Shown piece by piece: positions 36,192 to 46,913 of a stretch of 64,000 nt of DNA. This stretch comes from Chitinophaga pinensis (GTDB lineage: Bacteria; Bacteroidota; Bacteroidia; NS11-12g; UBA9320). The stretch is taken from positions 62,001 through 126,000 of the forward strand of contig CAMDSC010000004.1 of the NCBI GenBank assembly GCA_945907065.1. Direction: 5' to 3'. Under the pieces are notes generated by a model. It was not told where the DNA came from and did no database searches. It saw only the letters and a program-made list of their open reading frames with translations. Both the position numbers and the translations under genes were made by a program. Each line of letters begins with the position of its first letter. Positions within the stretch are counted from its first letter, which is position 1.

Positions 36192-37964
36192 TTGACTTCA
36201 AGCTATCCTCTTTTAGAAACCATTGATTATCCTTCTGATTTAAGGAAACTTTCATTAAATCAGTTGCCACAGGTTTGTGATGAATTAAGAAATTTCATCA
36301 TTGAATCTGTGTTGACTCATGGAGGTCATTTTGCTGCTAATTTAGGTGTGGTAGAATTAACGGTTGCTCTTCATTATGTTTACAATACCCCCGATGATAG
36401 ACTAGTTTGGGATGTAGGCCATCAGGCTTATGGACACAAAATTTTAACAGGTCGCAGAGAAAGTTTTCATACCAACCGTAAAATGGGAGGCATAAGCGGT
36501 TTTCCTAAAATGGATGAAAGTGAATACGATGCATTTGGAACAGGGCATTCTTCCACCGCTATTTCAGCAGTTTTAGGAATGGCGATGGCTGCAAAACTTG
36601 ATGGAAATTTTAATCGAAACCATATTGCAATTGTTGGTGATGGAGCATTAACAGCGGGGCAAGCTTTTGAGGGACTGAATAATCTTTCAGGTTCGGGTAC
36701 CAAAATGCTTTTAATATTAAATGATAATAATATTGGCATTGATCCCAATACCGGCGCTATAAACCAACATTTTAATACCATCGATTCAGAAAATAATTTA
36801 TTTATCAATCTTGGCTTGAACTACATTGGTCCTTTTGATGGACACGATATTTTGGGATTGGTTAAACAACTTGAAAAATTAAAAACTGAAAGTACTCCCT
36901 GGGTATTGCATATCAAAACCGTTAAAGGGAAAGGATTTGCAGAAGCGGAACAAGAGCAAACCAAATGGCACAGCACCGCCAAGTATATAAAAATAGAAGA
37001 CCCTGAAACAAAACCAATAACTTCTAAAATTAAATATCAGGATGTTTTTGGGTTGACTTTAAAAGACCTGGCCAAGGCTAATAAAAAAATAGCAGGTGTA
37101 ACCCCTGCCATGCCTACAGGTAGTGGAATGTTGAAGGCAATGGAAGTTTATCCTAATCGTTTTTTTGATGTTGGAATAGCTGAGCAACATGCAGTAACTT
37201 TTGCAGCAGGACTAGCCAAAGAAGGGTATGTGGTTTTTTGCAGTCTTTACAGCACCTTTCTCCAACGGGCGTTAGATCAAGTGATTCATGATGTATGCAT
37301 TCAAAATTTACCGGTTATATTTTGTATTGATAGAGCAGGAAATGTAGGTGACGATGGTCCAACCCACCATGGAATGTTTGATATTTCAATGCTTCGTCCT
37401 TTACCCAATATTACTATTGTAGCTCCTTCTACAGGTAATGAATTGCGCAATATGATGCACTATTATGCAAAGAATGCCAATGGTCCGGTGGCAATACGAT
37501 ATCCAAAAGGTTTTATAAATGGCGAAGAAATAGATTGGACAATGCCTCCAGCAAAAATAGTAGAACCTGAAATTCAGTTAGTTTCGAAAGGAGATGACAT
37601 TGCAATTCTTTCTTTCGGAACAATGCTTCAAAATTGTAAAGAAGCTTTAGAATTATTAAAGAAACAAGGAATCAATGTAGCCTTGTATGATATGAAACTT
37701 GCAAAACCTTTAAATTGCCTTATTCTAAACAACTTATTTGAAACCTATTCACGATTTATAACCGTAGAAGATGGTTCAAAAATTGGAGGTTTTGGGAATG
37801 CAATAAATGAATATAATACAGAAATAGGAGCTAATGCAGATATTGAAAGCCTTGGTTTCCCTGATGAGGTAATAGAACATGGAACCACTGAAGAATTATT
37901 TTCTAAATTTGGATTGGATGCCAAAGGAATTGCCAATGCCGTGTATAGAAATCTATCTGAATAA
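36192..37964 (+). CDS. dxs: 1-deoxy-D-xylulose-5-phosphate synthase
   Basis: A 590-residue thiamine diphosphate enzyme, the first step of the MEP isoprenoid pathway (pyruvate plus glyceraldehyde 3-phosphate). It has GDGALTAGQAFEGLNN with the DNNIGIDPN metal/TPP motif in the N domain, the VGIAEQHAVTFAAGLA catalytic Glu block in the middle domain, and a transketolase C domain. The start at TTG 36192 gives MTSSYPLLETIDYPSDLRKL, which aligns well with family N-termini; a TTG at 36156 would add 12 residues and include the promoter box. Length is slightly below E. coli Dxs because of shorter loops. Confidence 0.94.
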   Translation: MTSSYPLLETIDYPSDLRKLSLNQLPQVCDELRNFIIESVLTHGGHFAANLGVVELTVALHYVYNTPDDRLVWDVGHQAYGHKILTGRRESFHTNRKMGGISGFPKMDESEYDAFGTGHSSTAISAVLGMAMAAKLDGNFNRNHIAIVGDGALTAGQAFEGLNNLSGSGTKMLLILNDNNIGIDPNTGAINQHFNTIDSENNLFINLGLNYIGPFDGHDILGLVKQLEKLKTESTPWVLHIKTVKGKGFAEAEQEQTKWHSTAKYIKIEDPETKPITSKIKYQDVFGLTLKDLAKANKKIAGVTPAMPTGSGMLKAMEVYPNRFFDVGIAEQHAVTFAAGLAKEGYVVFCSLYSTFLQRALDQVIHDVCIQNLPVIFCIDRAGNVGDDGPTHHGMFDISMLRPLPNITIVAPSTGNELRNMMHYYAKNANGPVAIRYPKGFINGEEIDWTMPPAKIVEPEIQLVSKGDDIAILSFGTMLQNCKEALELLKKQGINVALYDMKLAKPLNCLILNNLFETYSRFITVEDGSKIGGFGNAINEYNTEIGANADIESLGFPDEVIEHGTTEELFSKFGLDAKGIANAVYRNLSE

Positions 37965-38156
37965 GAATTCATTTTAAATTTTCATTTACTAAAATTTAGT
38001 GTTTTAACGTTTTATAGAAAAATTTTTTGCCTATTGTATAAATCAAATAAATACTTCATTTTTGCATTGTCTTTGGAAGAGTTCAATTTTCCATAAGTGG
38101 CAAATCCTAATATTATTTTACTCACATTCATTTAATTTTTATCAAAATATTTATTC

Positions 38157-39977
38157 ATGTTTAAACGTGAAGCTCTCGACGTAATGTCGGTATCAGAATT
38201 ATCGGAAATTGCTTCGGCATTAGGTTTTAAAGCCGGAAAGCAAGGGAAAGAAGAGTTGATTAATTCAATTTTAAAAGAACAGGAACAGTTTATGACCAAC
38301 AATGCTGAACCTGAAAAGGAAGAAGCTGCGGCACCTAAGGTCAAGCGAGGCAAAAAACCTACGAAGGAAGCACCTCAAGCGGTTGCTGAACCTGAAATAA
38401 TTTTGGATATTAAAGAAGATGTATTACAGGATACCGAAGTTGAAAAACCTGTAGAATCTGAAATTAATAAACCAGAAAAAAGGACCCAATCACCTTTGAA
38501 CATGGAACCTAAACAAGAAAAGGGAAACCGTGGAAGAATAAAAAAACCGATTGATAAAACTGATAAAGCCAAGCAAATTACTTTTTTTGAAGAACCTATT
38601 ATTGATACTAATACTGACGATACTTCTTGGAATTCAGATCAGGTAATTGCAACTGAAGCAGTTTTAGAGAATACTGAAACTGTTAAAGAATCCATTGAAA
38701 CTCCAGAAAATAAAACAGAAGGAAATACTGAAACTCTTGCTGAACGCCCCAATAATTTTAGAGAAAGGAATCAGCAAAATCAGCAGAATCAACAAAATCA
38801 GCGCCATGAACAACAACGTAATCAGCGATTGTTTGACGATGCTCTTATAAATTTTTTAGAAACTGAAGGAAACGTAACCACCCAAGGAGTTTTAGAAACC
38901 ATTCCTGATGGATATGGTTTTTTAAGGTCTTCGGATTATAATTACATGCCGTCGCCTGATGATGTGTATATTTCTCCTTCACAAATAAAGCAAAATGGCC
39001 TGAGAACGGGTGATACGGTAAAAGGAACCATTCGTCCACCTAAGGAAGGTGAAAAATATTTTGCTCTTATAAAAGTAGAAAGCATTAATGGTAAAAGTCC
39101 TGAGTTGGTTCGCGATAGGGTTTCTTTTGAGCATTTAACGCCTTTGTTTCCAGAGGAAAAACTAAATCTTTGTGACAGCCCAAAGCATCTTTCTAATCGT
39201 ATAATTGATTTAATTTCACCCATTGGTAAAGGCCAACGAGGATTAATTGTAGCTCAACCAAAAACCGGTAAAACAACGTTATTAAAAGGTTTAGCTAATG
39301 CTATAGCTGCTAATCACCCGGAAGTTTACATGATTATTTTATTAATTGATGAACGCCCTGAAGAAGTAACTGACATGGCTCGAAGTGTAAAGGCTGAAGT
39401 GGTAGCCAGTACGTTTGATGAACCGGCTGATAAACATGTTAAATTGGCAAACATCGTTTTGGATAAAGCAAAACGCCTAACTGAATGTGGCCATGATGTG
39501 GTAATTTTATTAGACTCAATTACACGATTAGCACGTGCCTATAACACTGTTCAGCCCGCCTCAGGTAAAATATTATCAGGTGGTGTGGATGCCAATGCTT
39601 TACAAAAACCAAAACGTTTTTTTGGTGCTGCGCGAAATATTGAAGACGGAGGCTCGCTAACTATTATAGCGACCGCCCTTACCGAAACCGGCTCAAAAAT
39701 GGATGAGGTAATTTTTGAAGAATTTAAAGGAACAGGAAATATGGAATTGCAGCTTGATAGAAAACTGAGCAACAAACGTATCTATCCCGCCATTGATATT
39801 ACCGCATCCAGTACTCGCCGCGAAGATTTATTATTAGATAAAGGTACTTTACAAAAAATGTGGGTACTCCGCAATTACATGGCTGATATGAATACCGAAG
39901 AAGGAATAAATATGATGCTTAAACAAATGGAAGGCACTAAAGATAACAATGATTTTTTGAGTAGTATGAACGGTTAG
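38157..39977 (+). CDS. rho: Transcription termination factor Rho with long disordered insertion
   Basis: A 606-residue hexameric RNA helicase. The N-terminal Rho_N helical domain (about 1-42) is followed by a 180-residue low-complexity insertion (about 43-225), acidic and lysine-rich, ending in an Asn/Gln tract (about 205-223), then the cold-shock RNA-binding domain (about 235-310) and the ATPase core with Walker A QPKTGKTT near 366-373, [13 protein letters not shown] and the Q/R-loop regions. E. coli Rho (419 residues) lacks the insertion; Bacteroidota Rho usually have it. A terminator follows. Confidence 0.96.
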   Translation: MFKREALDVMSVSELSEIASALGFKAGKQGKEELINSILKEQEQFMTNNAEPEKEEAAAPKVKRGKKPTKEAPQAVAEPEIILDIKEDVLQDTEVEKPVESEINKPEKRTQSPLNMEPKQEKGNRGRIKKPIDKTDKAKQITFFEEPIIDTNTDDTSWNSDQVIATEAVLENTETVKESIETPENKTEGNTETLAERPNNFRERNQQNQQNQQNQRHEQQRNQRLFDDALINFLETEGNVTTQGVLETIPDGYGFLRSSDYNYMPSPDDVYISPSQIKQNGLRTGDTVKGTIRPPKEGEKYFALIKVESINGKSPELVRDRVSFEHLTPLFPEEKLNLCDSPKHLSNRIIDLISPIGKGQRGLIVAQPKTGKTTLLKGLANAIAANHPEVYMIILLIDERPEEVTDMARSVKAEVVASTFDEPADKHVKLANIVLDKAKRLTECGHDVVILLDSITRLARAYNTVQPASGKILSGGVDANALQKPKRFFGAARNIEDGGSLTIIATALTETGSKMDEVIFEEFKGTGNMELQLDRKLSNKRIYPAIDITASSTRREDLLLDKGTLQKMWVLRNYMADMNTEEGINMMLKQMEGTKDNNDFLSSMNG

Positions 39978-40012
39978 AATATCACAAAAGGTAAAATAAA
40001 TACATAATAAAT

Positions 40013-40045
40013 AAAAAAACCTGCAAATTATTTGCAGGTTTTTTT
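40013..40045. terminator. Bidirectional rho-independent terminator
   Basis: A perfect 15-bp stem AAAAAAACCTGCAAA (40013-40027) with its complement at 40031-40045 and a 3-nt loop. It serves rho (+) and the convergent DUF1761 gene (-). Confidence 0.92.
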
Positions 40046-40063
40046 ATTTATTTAAGGCACCTT

Positions 40064-40465
40064 TTATACTGCCCCAATAACCGCCCCAATTATTGCACCA
40101 TTAAGCAAAGCATAAACGCCATTGATAAGCATCAATTTTAAAGGTTTCATTTCATACAAGGCATTATTAAAAACCGTGGTTGTGCTTGCCAATCCAACAA
40201 GTGCTCCAACTGTTGCCCCATCTTGCCAGCATTGTGAGCTAGTCATATTATACATGAGAGCAATTACAACCCCCAACACAATATAGGTAAGAAATGAACC
40301 CCCCATCATTACACCCATATTCACGTTTTTCGCATCCTCTTTTTTAATACCAAGAGCAGCCATCCAGGCTTTTCCAAACAAAGGGCCATACCATACTGCC
40401 CCAAGGGCAAAACCGGCTACCGAACCAAGCAGTAGGCCTAACCAATTAATTTCTGATAGATTCAT
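40064..40465 (-). CDS. DUF1761 membrane protein
   Basis: A 133-residue protein with four predicted membrane helices (about 8-28, 52-74, 85-105, 112-132) and the GAVWYGPLFGKAWMA block of DUF1761. The function is unknown. It is transcribed toward rho and away from the TonB-type receptor, with a dyad in the shared upstream region. Confidence 0.85.
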   Translation of the reverse strand: MNLSEINWLGLLLGSVAGFALGAVWYGPLFGKAWMAALGIKKEDAKNVNMGVMMGGSFLTYIVLGVVIALMYNMTSSQCWQDGATVGALVGLASTTTVFNNALYEMKPLKLMLINGVYALLNGAIIGAVIGAV

Positions 40466-40512
40466 AGTTTTTATTTTTTAGTTGAGACAATATTAAAGTT
40501 TCAGTAAATAAA

Positions 40513-40544
40513 TTCCTAATTTTCAGGTAGCTTAAAATTAGGAA
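40513..40544. promoter_or_regulatory. 11-bp perfect dyad in divergent promoter region
   Basis: TTCCTAATTTT (40513-40523) and its exact complement (40534-40544) flank a 10-nt loop. It lies between the divergent DUF1761 and TonB-receptor genes. It could be an operator or an RNA hairpin; it has no T-run, so a terminator is less likely. Confidence 0.5.
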
Positions 40545-40636
40545 GGGATTGTATTTTTTCTACTAATATCCCTTTGAAATAGACGTAGGTTAATTTATAT
40601 AAAAAGTTAATGAACTAAATTCGCATCCTTATTTTC

Positions 40637-43063
40637 ATGCGACATACCTTATTAATATTAATACTCCTAAGCCTTATTTTTCCTTCATTAGCTCAAACTC
40701 CAAATATTCGTGGAGCTGTAGTTGATAACAAAAACCAACCAATAGCATTCGCTTCAATTTATGTTATAAAAGCTATTGACAGTAGCAATGTAATGGGGGC
40801 TGTAACCAACGAAGCAGGTCAATTTATTATAGAAAATTTAAAGTTTGAAAACTATTTGGTTAGAATAAACGCTCTAGGTTTTGCTGAACGATGGTCTAAA
40901 GTTTCATTAAGTGAATCAAAATCAACAGTCAATCTTGGAAATATAGTATTAACTGAATCGGGAAAAAACCTGAAAGAAATAGAGATAGAAGCCGAGCGAA
41001 AATTATTAGAAAGTAGCATTGATAAAAAAACATTTCAAGTAGATAAAAGTATTATCAGCCAAAGCGGAAGTGCGGTGGATGCCTTGCAGCAATTACCCAA
41101 TGTTACTCTTGATGAAAATGGCAGTATTCAATTGAGGGGAGCCGATGGAGTTTTGATTTTGATAAATGGAAAACCAACCGGTATAAACGGAGCTAATCTT
41201 CAAACTATTCTTAATCAAATACCTGCTAATACTATCGAAAAAATTGAAGTGATTACCAATCCAAGCTCAAAATATGATGCTGAAGGTGCTAACGGAATTA
41301 TAAATATCATACTAAAACGCAATAAAAAGGGCGGAATTACAGGAAATATAAATATACAAGCAGGAACTCGAGATAAGTATAATTTGAGTACTGGACTAAG
41401 TTATAATAAAGGAAAATTTGGAATTAGTGCCACTTATGGTTTAAGATATAATACCATGAATTGGCGCGGATATTTGGATAGAAAACTTTTGCCGGCTGAT
41501 ACTTCATTTTATTTTAATACAAAAAATAATGGTTGGATGCGAGGGTTGTCGCATGCTGTGAGCCTAAGTACCGATTATTATTTTAACAAATACAAAACCC
41601 TTTCGGTTACTGGTTCAGGCACATTTGGCCAAAACAAAAATCCTGAATGGATTAATTATTCGGAATTGGATTCAAGGCAAATAGCTTCTTCATTATTTGC
41701 AAGGCATAATGACATTCATAGCCAAAATAAATTTTATAATGTAAATGCTCAATATCGCAAAACCTTTGAAAAATCTCAAAAGGAATTTACCATTTCGGGA
41801 AACTATACCCAAAGCAATGATACCAATACATTGAATGGTAAAAACCAATATACTTTACTTTACTTTTTACCTTCGGATAGTATATCGGATAAACGTCAAA
41901 ATCGCAGCAAAGCATATACTCAAAATATGATGCTTCAATCCGATTATGTGTTGCCACTTACCAATGACCGAAAAATAGAAACAGGCATAAAAACAGCCTA
42001 TCGAACTTATGATAATGAAATGCGAATAAGTAAAGTGGAGCCTGTTACAGAGCAATGGAAATTAGATAGTACATTATCCAACCGGTTTTTTTATTCTGAA
42101 ATTATCAATGCCGGGTATTTTAATTTTACAGGGATTTATAAAGATTTTGGATATCAAGCCGGCACTCGAATTGAACAAACCATTGCCGATGGCGAACTAA
42201 AATATACCAAAGTACCCGTAGGATACCATCGCCTTGATTTTTTTCCAAGTTTTTATTTATTAAAAAAAGTAAAGAAAATACATGAGTATAAAATAAACTA
42301 TACCCGTCGTATTGAGCGACCATCAGCCGGCCAACTCAATCCTTTTAGCGACCTTAGTGACCCTAGAAATAGAAGGCAAGGAAATCCAAATCTTAAGCCT
42401 CAATTTATTCATTCCATAGAATTGGATTATACCTATAGTTACAATAAAATAATGACCAATCCCGGATTGTATTATAAGCAAACCAATAATCTTATTTGGC
42501 GTTATATTACAATTGACGAGGGAATTAATACTGTAAAATTTGAAAATTTAGGAACCTCTTACAACTTCGGTTTGGATTGGGTAACTACTTATACACCTAC
42601 AAAATGGTTCAATACACTTACCAGTATTAATGTATACCGAAACCGTATGAAAGGGCAATTGGGAACTTTTAAATATGATAATTCGAATATAACAGGCAGT
42701 ATAAAACAAACTGCTAATTTTAAAATTAAAAAGTTGGTAGATGTTCAATTTACTTATAATTATCGTACTCCATTTTTATCGCCACAAGGCAAGGGAATTA
42801 CGATGCAATGGTTGGATATGGGCGCAAGTATGCAGGTTTTGAAAACTAAAGGAACGGTAACATTAACACTTTCAGATATGTTTAATACTCGGCAGTTTGG
42901 TATGGAACTTTATTTGCCGCAAGTGGAACAACAGTTTTTGCGCAAAATGGAATCTAGAATATTATATGTTGGCTTTAATTATCGTTTTGGTAAATCAACA
43001 GCTACTCCAAAACCTAAAAAGAAAGATCAACAGGAGCAAAGACCTGATGATGTTGGGTTTTAG
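40637..43063 (+). CDS. TonB-dependent receptor-like outer membrane protein
   Basis: An 808-residue outer-membrane protein. Signal peptide (about 1-19); a carboxypeptidase-regulatory-like beta-sandwich (about 22-110, IRGAVVDNKNQPIAFASIYV); a plug domain (about 120-220, with LQQLPNVTLDENGSIQLRG and VLILINGKPTG); and a large beta-barrel (about 230-790) of the OMP_b-brl_3 family. The C-terminus has a Lys/Gln/Pro tail after the last barrel strand (YVGFNYRFG). The substrate is unknown; there is no SusD partner, so it is not a classical polysaccharide-uptake pair. A TAAATTCG near-consensus box sits before the start. Confidence 0.9.
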   Translation: MRHTLLILILLSLIFPSLAQTPNIRGAVVDNKNQPIAFASIYVIKAIDSSNVMGAVTNEAGQFIIENLKFENYLVRINALGFAERWSKVSLSESKSTVNLGNIVLTESGKNLKEIEIEAERKLLESSIDKKTFQVDKSIISQSGSAVDALQQLPNVTLDENGSIQLRGADGVLILINGKPTGINGANLQTILNQIPANTIEKIEVITNPSSKYDAEGANGIINIILKRNKKGGITGNINIQAGTRDKYNLSTGLSYNKGKFGISATYGLRYNTMNWRGYLDRKLLPADTSFYFNTKNNGWMRGLSHAVSLSTDYYFNKYKTLSVTGSGTFGQNKNPEWINYSELDSRQIASSLFARHNDIHSQNKFYNVNAQYRKTFEKSQKEFTISGNYTQSNDTNTLNGKNQYTLLYFLPSDSISDKRQNRSKAYTQNMMLQSDYVLPLTNDRKIETGIKTAYRTYDNEMRISKVEPVTEQWKLDSTLSNRFFYSEIINAGYFNFTGIYKDFGYQAGTRIEQTIADGELKYTKVPVGYHRLDFFPSFYLLKKVKKIHEYKINYTRRIERPSAGQLNPFSDLSDPRNRRQGNPNLKPQFIHSIELDYTYSYNKIMTNPGLYYKQTNNLIWRYITIDEGINTVKFENLGTSYNFGLDWVTTYTPTKWFNTLTSINVYRNRMKGQLGTFKYDNSNITGSIKQTANFKIKKLVDVQFTYNYRTPFLSPQGKGITMQWLDMGASMQVLKTKGTVTLTLSDMFNTRQFGMELYLPQVEQQFLRKMESRILYVGFNYRFGKSTATPKPKKKDQQEQRPDDVGF

Positions 43064-43089
43064 GAAGTTGTTAGTAAAAAGACTTTTAA

Positions 43090-43118
43090 TTTTGTCATTC
43101 CGAGGAACGAGGAATCTA
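43090..43118. repeat. Interspersed hairpin repeat, half copy B
   Basis: A single-hairpin copy: TTTTGTC, then stem ATTCC/GGAAT around the loop GAGGAACGA. The loop is identical to the right arm of copy A (49726-49792), while two stem base pairs differ in a compensatory way. The last two bases overlap the stop codon complement (43116-43118) of the gene on the minus strand. Confidence 0.7.
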
Positions 43119-46100
43119 TTTAGCAATAACTGCCTTTTGATTCCAAACCACCCCACCGTTTTTCACCCTTACCCAATACATTCCATTGGCCACATCCAAA
43201 TCTAAACTATTCACTTTTCCAACCTTTTCAACCCTTCCAACTCGTTCACCCAAAAGGTTAAAAATTTCAATAGAAACATCTTTGGAAGGATTTTCAATTT
43301 CGATGGTAAAACTTCCGCTGTTTGGGTTTGGGTAAATTTTAAAGCTTTTTTCAGAAAGCTTTAAAATTCCTACGGAAACATTTTTACAGGTTTGGGATGA
43401 GCACCCGGAAATATCTGTGGCTGTAAGGCACACCTTGGTTTGGTCGGAGGATTTGATGATGTGTGTGTAGATGGTGGCGATGGTTTTGGCACTGTCGGTA
43501 GTTCCAAATTTCCATTGGTAAGAATTTCCGACTTTGGTTATTTTAAGGTCTACTTTGGTGCCATTATAGGTATAACTAAAATCAGAACTTGGATTTTTAT
43601 TAATCGTTAACGCTTTGCTTATGGAATCTGAACAACCGTTGGCAACTTGAGCTACTAGAGTTACATTGTAGGTGGTGGTGAATGTGATTTGATATTTATG
43701 TTTGGGGGTTGGAAGGTTTGTGGTTTGGCCATCGCCAAATTTCCAGTTGTAGCCTGTGGCATCCAGCGATTTATTGATAAAAACAGCAGAGTCCGTTTCA
43801 CACACGTCAGTTGCTGTAAAATCAGCCTTCGACTGCGGTTTTATAACCACATCTTTTTTTACAGTATCAGTGCATCCGTTGGATGAGGTTAAGGCTAAAC
43901 TTATTTTTTTTGTTCCCGCAAGGGTAAATAAATACGACGGATTTTCGAGATATGACGGGCTTTCGTTGTTAAAATTCCAATGGAAAATTGTGGTAATCGG
44001 TGAGTTGGGTTTTGAGCCTGTAAACTGAAATTTTGTAACCGTTCGGCTACACGCCAAATCCCAACTGAAATCAGCTTTTGGACTTGGATTAACGGTGATT
44101 ATTTTTTTAACGGTATCGTTCAGGCTGCAATTGTCTTTTGTAATTATGGTTAGCGTTGAGGAATTGTTAATGGTTAATTGTAAATGGTTAATGGTGTCGA
44201 TTTGTTTGTTGTTTAGCAACCAATAAAATTTATAAACTTTAGGATTTCCGCCCGTTGCGATGGCGGTGTAGTTCAAGCTTTTCCCAGCGCAAATGGTGGT
44301 ATCCCGCAGGTTGGTTATAGCCTTTAACTCAGCCTTAACCTTAACCTCAAAAAAAGCCGTATCGCCCAAGGCTTCGCAGCCATCGTTTACTATCAGTTGG
44401 ATTTTTAAAGCTTTTTTAGTTAAAATTTTTAAACTATCTGTGGTGGAAAGAATGGAATTGGATACCAAATCTTTCCATTGGTATTTATATGATTTTGGCA
44501 CTCCACCGGTGGCTGTGGCTTTGTATTTTAAAAGGTTTCCAAAGCAAAGGGTGGTGTCTTTAAAATTTGAAAGAATATGAATTGGTTTTTTTAATCGGAT
44601 GGTAAAATAAACTGTATCCCTTTTTGAAGCACAACCATCAGAAAGCACCAAGGCAAGTTTTTCAATTGTATTATTAATATCCACCGAGGTATTATACAAT
44701 AAAGTGTCTTCCTGTTTTAAATTCCCTTTCCTTAGAAAAAATAATGATTTAGGAGAATTTACATAATACCAATTCCAACTGTAACTTGAATCGCCACCCA
44801 CAAATTTTACAGGAAGCTTTAAATTTATATTTTCACACAAACTGGTATCTTTAAATTGCTGTATTGCCTTAAGTTCTTGCCTAATAAATATTTTCTTAAA
44901 TGCTGTGTCAGGCTTGCCACAGCCGCTACTGTCGGCTATTATTATACGGTAAACGGTATCGCGAATAGGCCACACCAAAGGTTGTCGTTTGGTGTTGTCG
45001 TTCATTCTGTATTTAGGGCTCCATGTCCATTTAGTTCCACCATAAGTATTCAGTTTTATAGTATCGCCTTTACAGATAGTTTCAGGTGGGCCGGGGTTAG
45101 CTTTATCTCTGGAATAAATTAACAACCTAAGGGTATCGTAAACATAATAACTCTGAATAGCAGGTTTAGTACTTCTAATTCGTATGCGATAATTAGGCGA
45201 TGAAGCTACCTGAAACATTGGCAAAATGCCGTTAATCGTTCCTTTTTTATTTGTTTTTAAACGGCCTAACTCACTGTACTTTCCATTAAAACTGCCATTT
45301 TCATCGCTTAATTCAGCAACAAAATAATTGGAGGTATCGAAATCTCCAATAAACGTATAAGGTACTTTGATTGTATCTCCAGCACAATAAGGGCCTGCAC
45401 TTACTTTGCCTCTGGTAATAGAATAATCGGTAATTTTTGTTATAAATGATTTTCCATAGGTATTTGAATCTGAAAATTTCCCAAATCTTATATTATATGA
45501 AAAAAAACCGGCAGCATAAACTGAATGATTATTTATAGCATCTATGGTATTTAGATATCCACCCTTCGTTGACTGACCAGTCGTTGCCCAAAGGACATTA
45601 CCCCTTAGGTCGGTCTTAAAAATAAGAGGGTCAGATATAGATTGAAAAATAACACTATCAAAAATAAAAGAACCACGCAACATACCGCCCCAATAAAGAA
45701 ATCCTCCACTATGTTTTACAGAAAACAAATAACTTGCACCATACTTCGTACTGTCATAAACTTTAGGGTGAAAAAACCACCCGGGATTTAAAGAAGTGGA
45801 AATGGAAGCTGCAAAAATTTCACTATTTTTATTTGTGCCCGAATAACTATGAGTGGGATAATTTGGAGGTATTATTTTATTGCCCCAAACCAAACTATCT
45901 TTAAAAGTGCCTCCAATAAAAAGTTCCTTTCCATCGGTAGTCATACACAATACATTTAAAGGATTTTTATTATGAAAATTAAATCGTTTTTTATAGTTGC
46001 CTAAAGTGTCTGTTTCAATAATAAAACCTCCGGGCCCGTATATGGTATCTTTTGAAATAATAACATTAAAATTGCCTAAATCCCCTGCTAAATATAACTT

Positions 46101-46829
46101 ATCACTTATTCTTAAAATTCCACCAATTCTAAATTCATCTACAACATTAGAAGTAGAAAAAATAAAGTTAGACCATTTAATTTGTCCGTTTTTCCAATTT
46201 AATTCCCCAAAGAAATAGGTTTTTCCATTAGGGGTTAAATTATATGTTTTGGTTCCAATTCTAGTGGTGTCACCGGATAGGCAGGTGAAAAATATTCTCC
46301 CACTTGATATGCTTAATCCTAATGGATATAGAACATAATAATATTTAGAATTCCCAGTTTGGGTAAACCATACAAGATTTAAGTTTTTATCATATTTGGC
46401 AAAAACAATTCCACCATTGGATAATTTTAAGTTTAAAGTATCAAACAGGTTGTCGCCTGATAAATATCCGGAAATGTAGTAATTCCCAAGAGAATCGCCA
46501 CACATTCGCATTCTAGTAGAGGCAAAATTTCCTATATATCTTGCTTTAATAACCTTGCCAGAACTATCAAGTTTTACAAAATAAGTATTGTTCCAACTAC
46601 TGGGAATTATTTTAAATTTAAAACTACCAAAGCTTACTGAATCTTTAGAAGAACTTCCTCCATCTTTAGTATGTATAAAAGCGCAGCCTCCCGATGGGTC
46701 AGCACTGTTAGCCCATATTTTATCTACACCTCCGTAGTGGCTTCCATATGTATTTAACCACTCAAAGTTTTGGGCATTAATAGAAATGGAGATTAAAAAT
46801 AAGACTAAAAAAACATAGAGGGCTCTCAT
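43116..46829 (-). CDS. Large secreted PKD-repeat protein with T9SS type A signal
   Basis: A 1237-residue exported protein. Signal peptide (1-19, MRALYVFLVLFLISISINAQ); a beta-propeller-like half (about 20-470) with repeated GNxYISGxLSGD- and GGTFKDSLVWG-type units resembling SBBP repeats; several Ig/PKD-like domains (about 480-1130), including PKD cores such as YNWKFGDGQTTN; and a T9SS type A sorting domain beginning FKIYPNPNSGSFTIEI. No catalytic motif is visible, so an adhesin or structural surface role is inferred. Its stop codon overlaps repeat copy B. Confidence 0.88.
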   Translation of the reverse strand: MRALYVFLVLFLISISINAQNFEWLNTYGSHYGGVDKIWANSADPSGGCAFIHTKDGGSSSKDSVSFGSFKFKIIPSSWNNTYFVKLDSSGKVIKARYIGNFASTRMRMCGDSLGNYYISGYLSGDNLFDTLNLKLSNGGIVFAKYDKNLNLVWFTQTGNSKYYYVLYPLGLSISSGRIFFTCLSGDTTRIGTKTYNLTPNGKTYFFGELNWKNGQIKWSNFIFSTSNVVDEFRIGGILRISDKLYLAGDLGNFNVIISKDTIYGPGGFIIETDTLGNYKKRFNFHNKNPLNVLCMTTDGKELFIGGTFKDSLVWGNKIIPPNYPTHSYSGTNKNSEIFAASISTSLNPGWFFHPKVYDSTKYGASYLFSVKHSGGFLYWGGMLRGSFIFDSVIFQSISDPLIFKTDLRGNVLWATTGQSTKGGYLNTIDAINNHSVYAAGFFSYNIRFGKFSDSNTYGKSFITKITDYSITRGKVSAGPYCAGDTIKVPYTFIGDFDTSNYFVAELSDENGSFNGKYSELGRLKTNKKGTINGILPMFQVASSPNYRIRIRSTKPAIQSYYVYDTLRLLIYSRDKANPGPPETICKGDTIKLNTYGGTKWTWSPKYRMNDNTKRQPLVWPIRDTVYRIIIADSSGCGKPDTAFKKIFIRQELKAIQQFKDTSLCENINLKLPVKFVGGDSSYSWNWYYVNSPKSLFFLRKGNLKQEDTLLYNTSVDINNTIEKLALVLSDGCASKRDTVYFTIRLKKPIHILSNFKDTTLCFGNLLKYKATATGGVPKSYKYQWKDLVSNSILSTTDSLKILTKKALKIQLIVNDGCEALGDTAFFEVKVKAELKAITNLRDTTICAGKSLNYTAIATGGNPKVYKFYWLLNNKQIDTINHLQLTINNSSTLTIITKDNCSLNDTVKKIITVNPSPKADFSWDLACSRTVTKFQFTGSKPNSPITTIFHWNFNNESPSYLENPSYLFTLAGTKKISLALTSSNGCTDTVKKDVVIKPQSKADFTATDVCETDSAVFINKSLDATGYNWKFGDGQTTNLPTPKHKYQITFTTTYNVTLVAQVANGCSDSISKALTINKNPSSDFSYTYNGTKVDLKITKVGNSYQWKFGTTDSAKTIATIYTHIIKSSDQTKVCLTATDISGCSSQTCKNVSVGILKLSEKSFKIYPNPNSGSFTIEIENPSKDVSIEIFNLLGERVGRVEKVGKVNSLDLDVANGMYWVRVKNGGVVWNQKAVIAK

Positions 46830-46913
46830 AAAAATATTTGTAATCGTTTAATATTTTACGAAGTTATCAATTATCAGTCAATAAATTATTCTTAGCAAAC
46901 TCAATTAATAATA

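Noticed and set aside
38031-38156. A strong promoter before rho
   Set aside because: TTTG-like and TTTTTG strings occur but no TAnnTTTG with correct spacing is visible.
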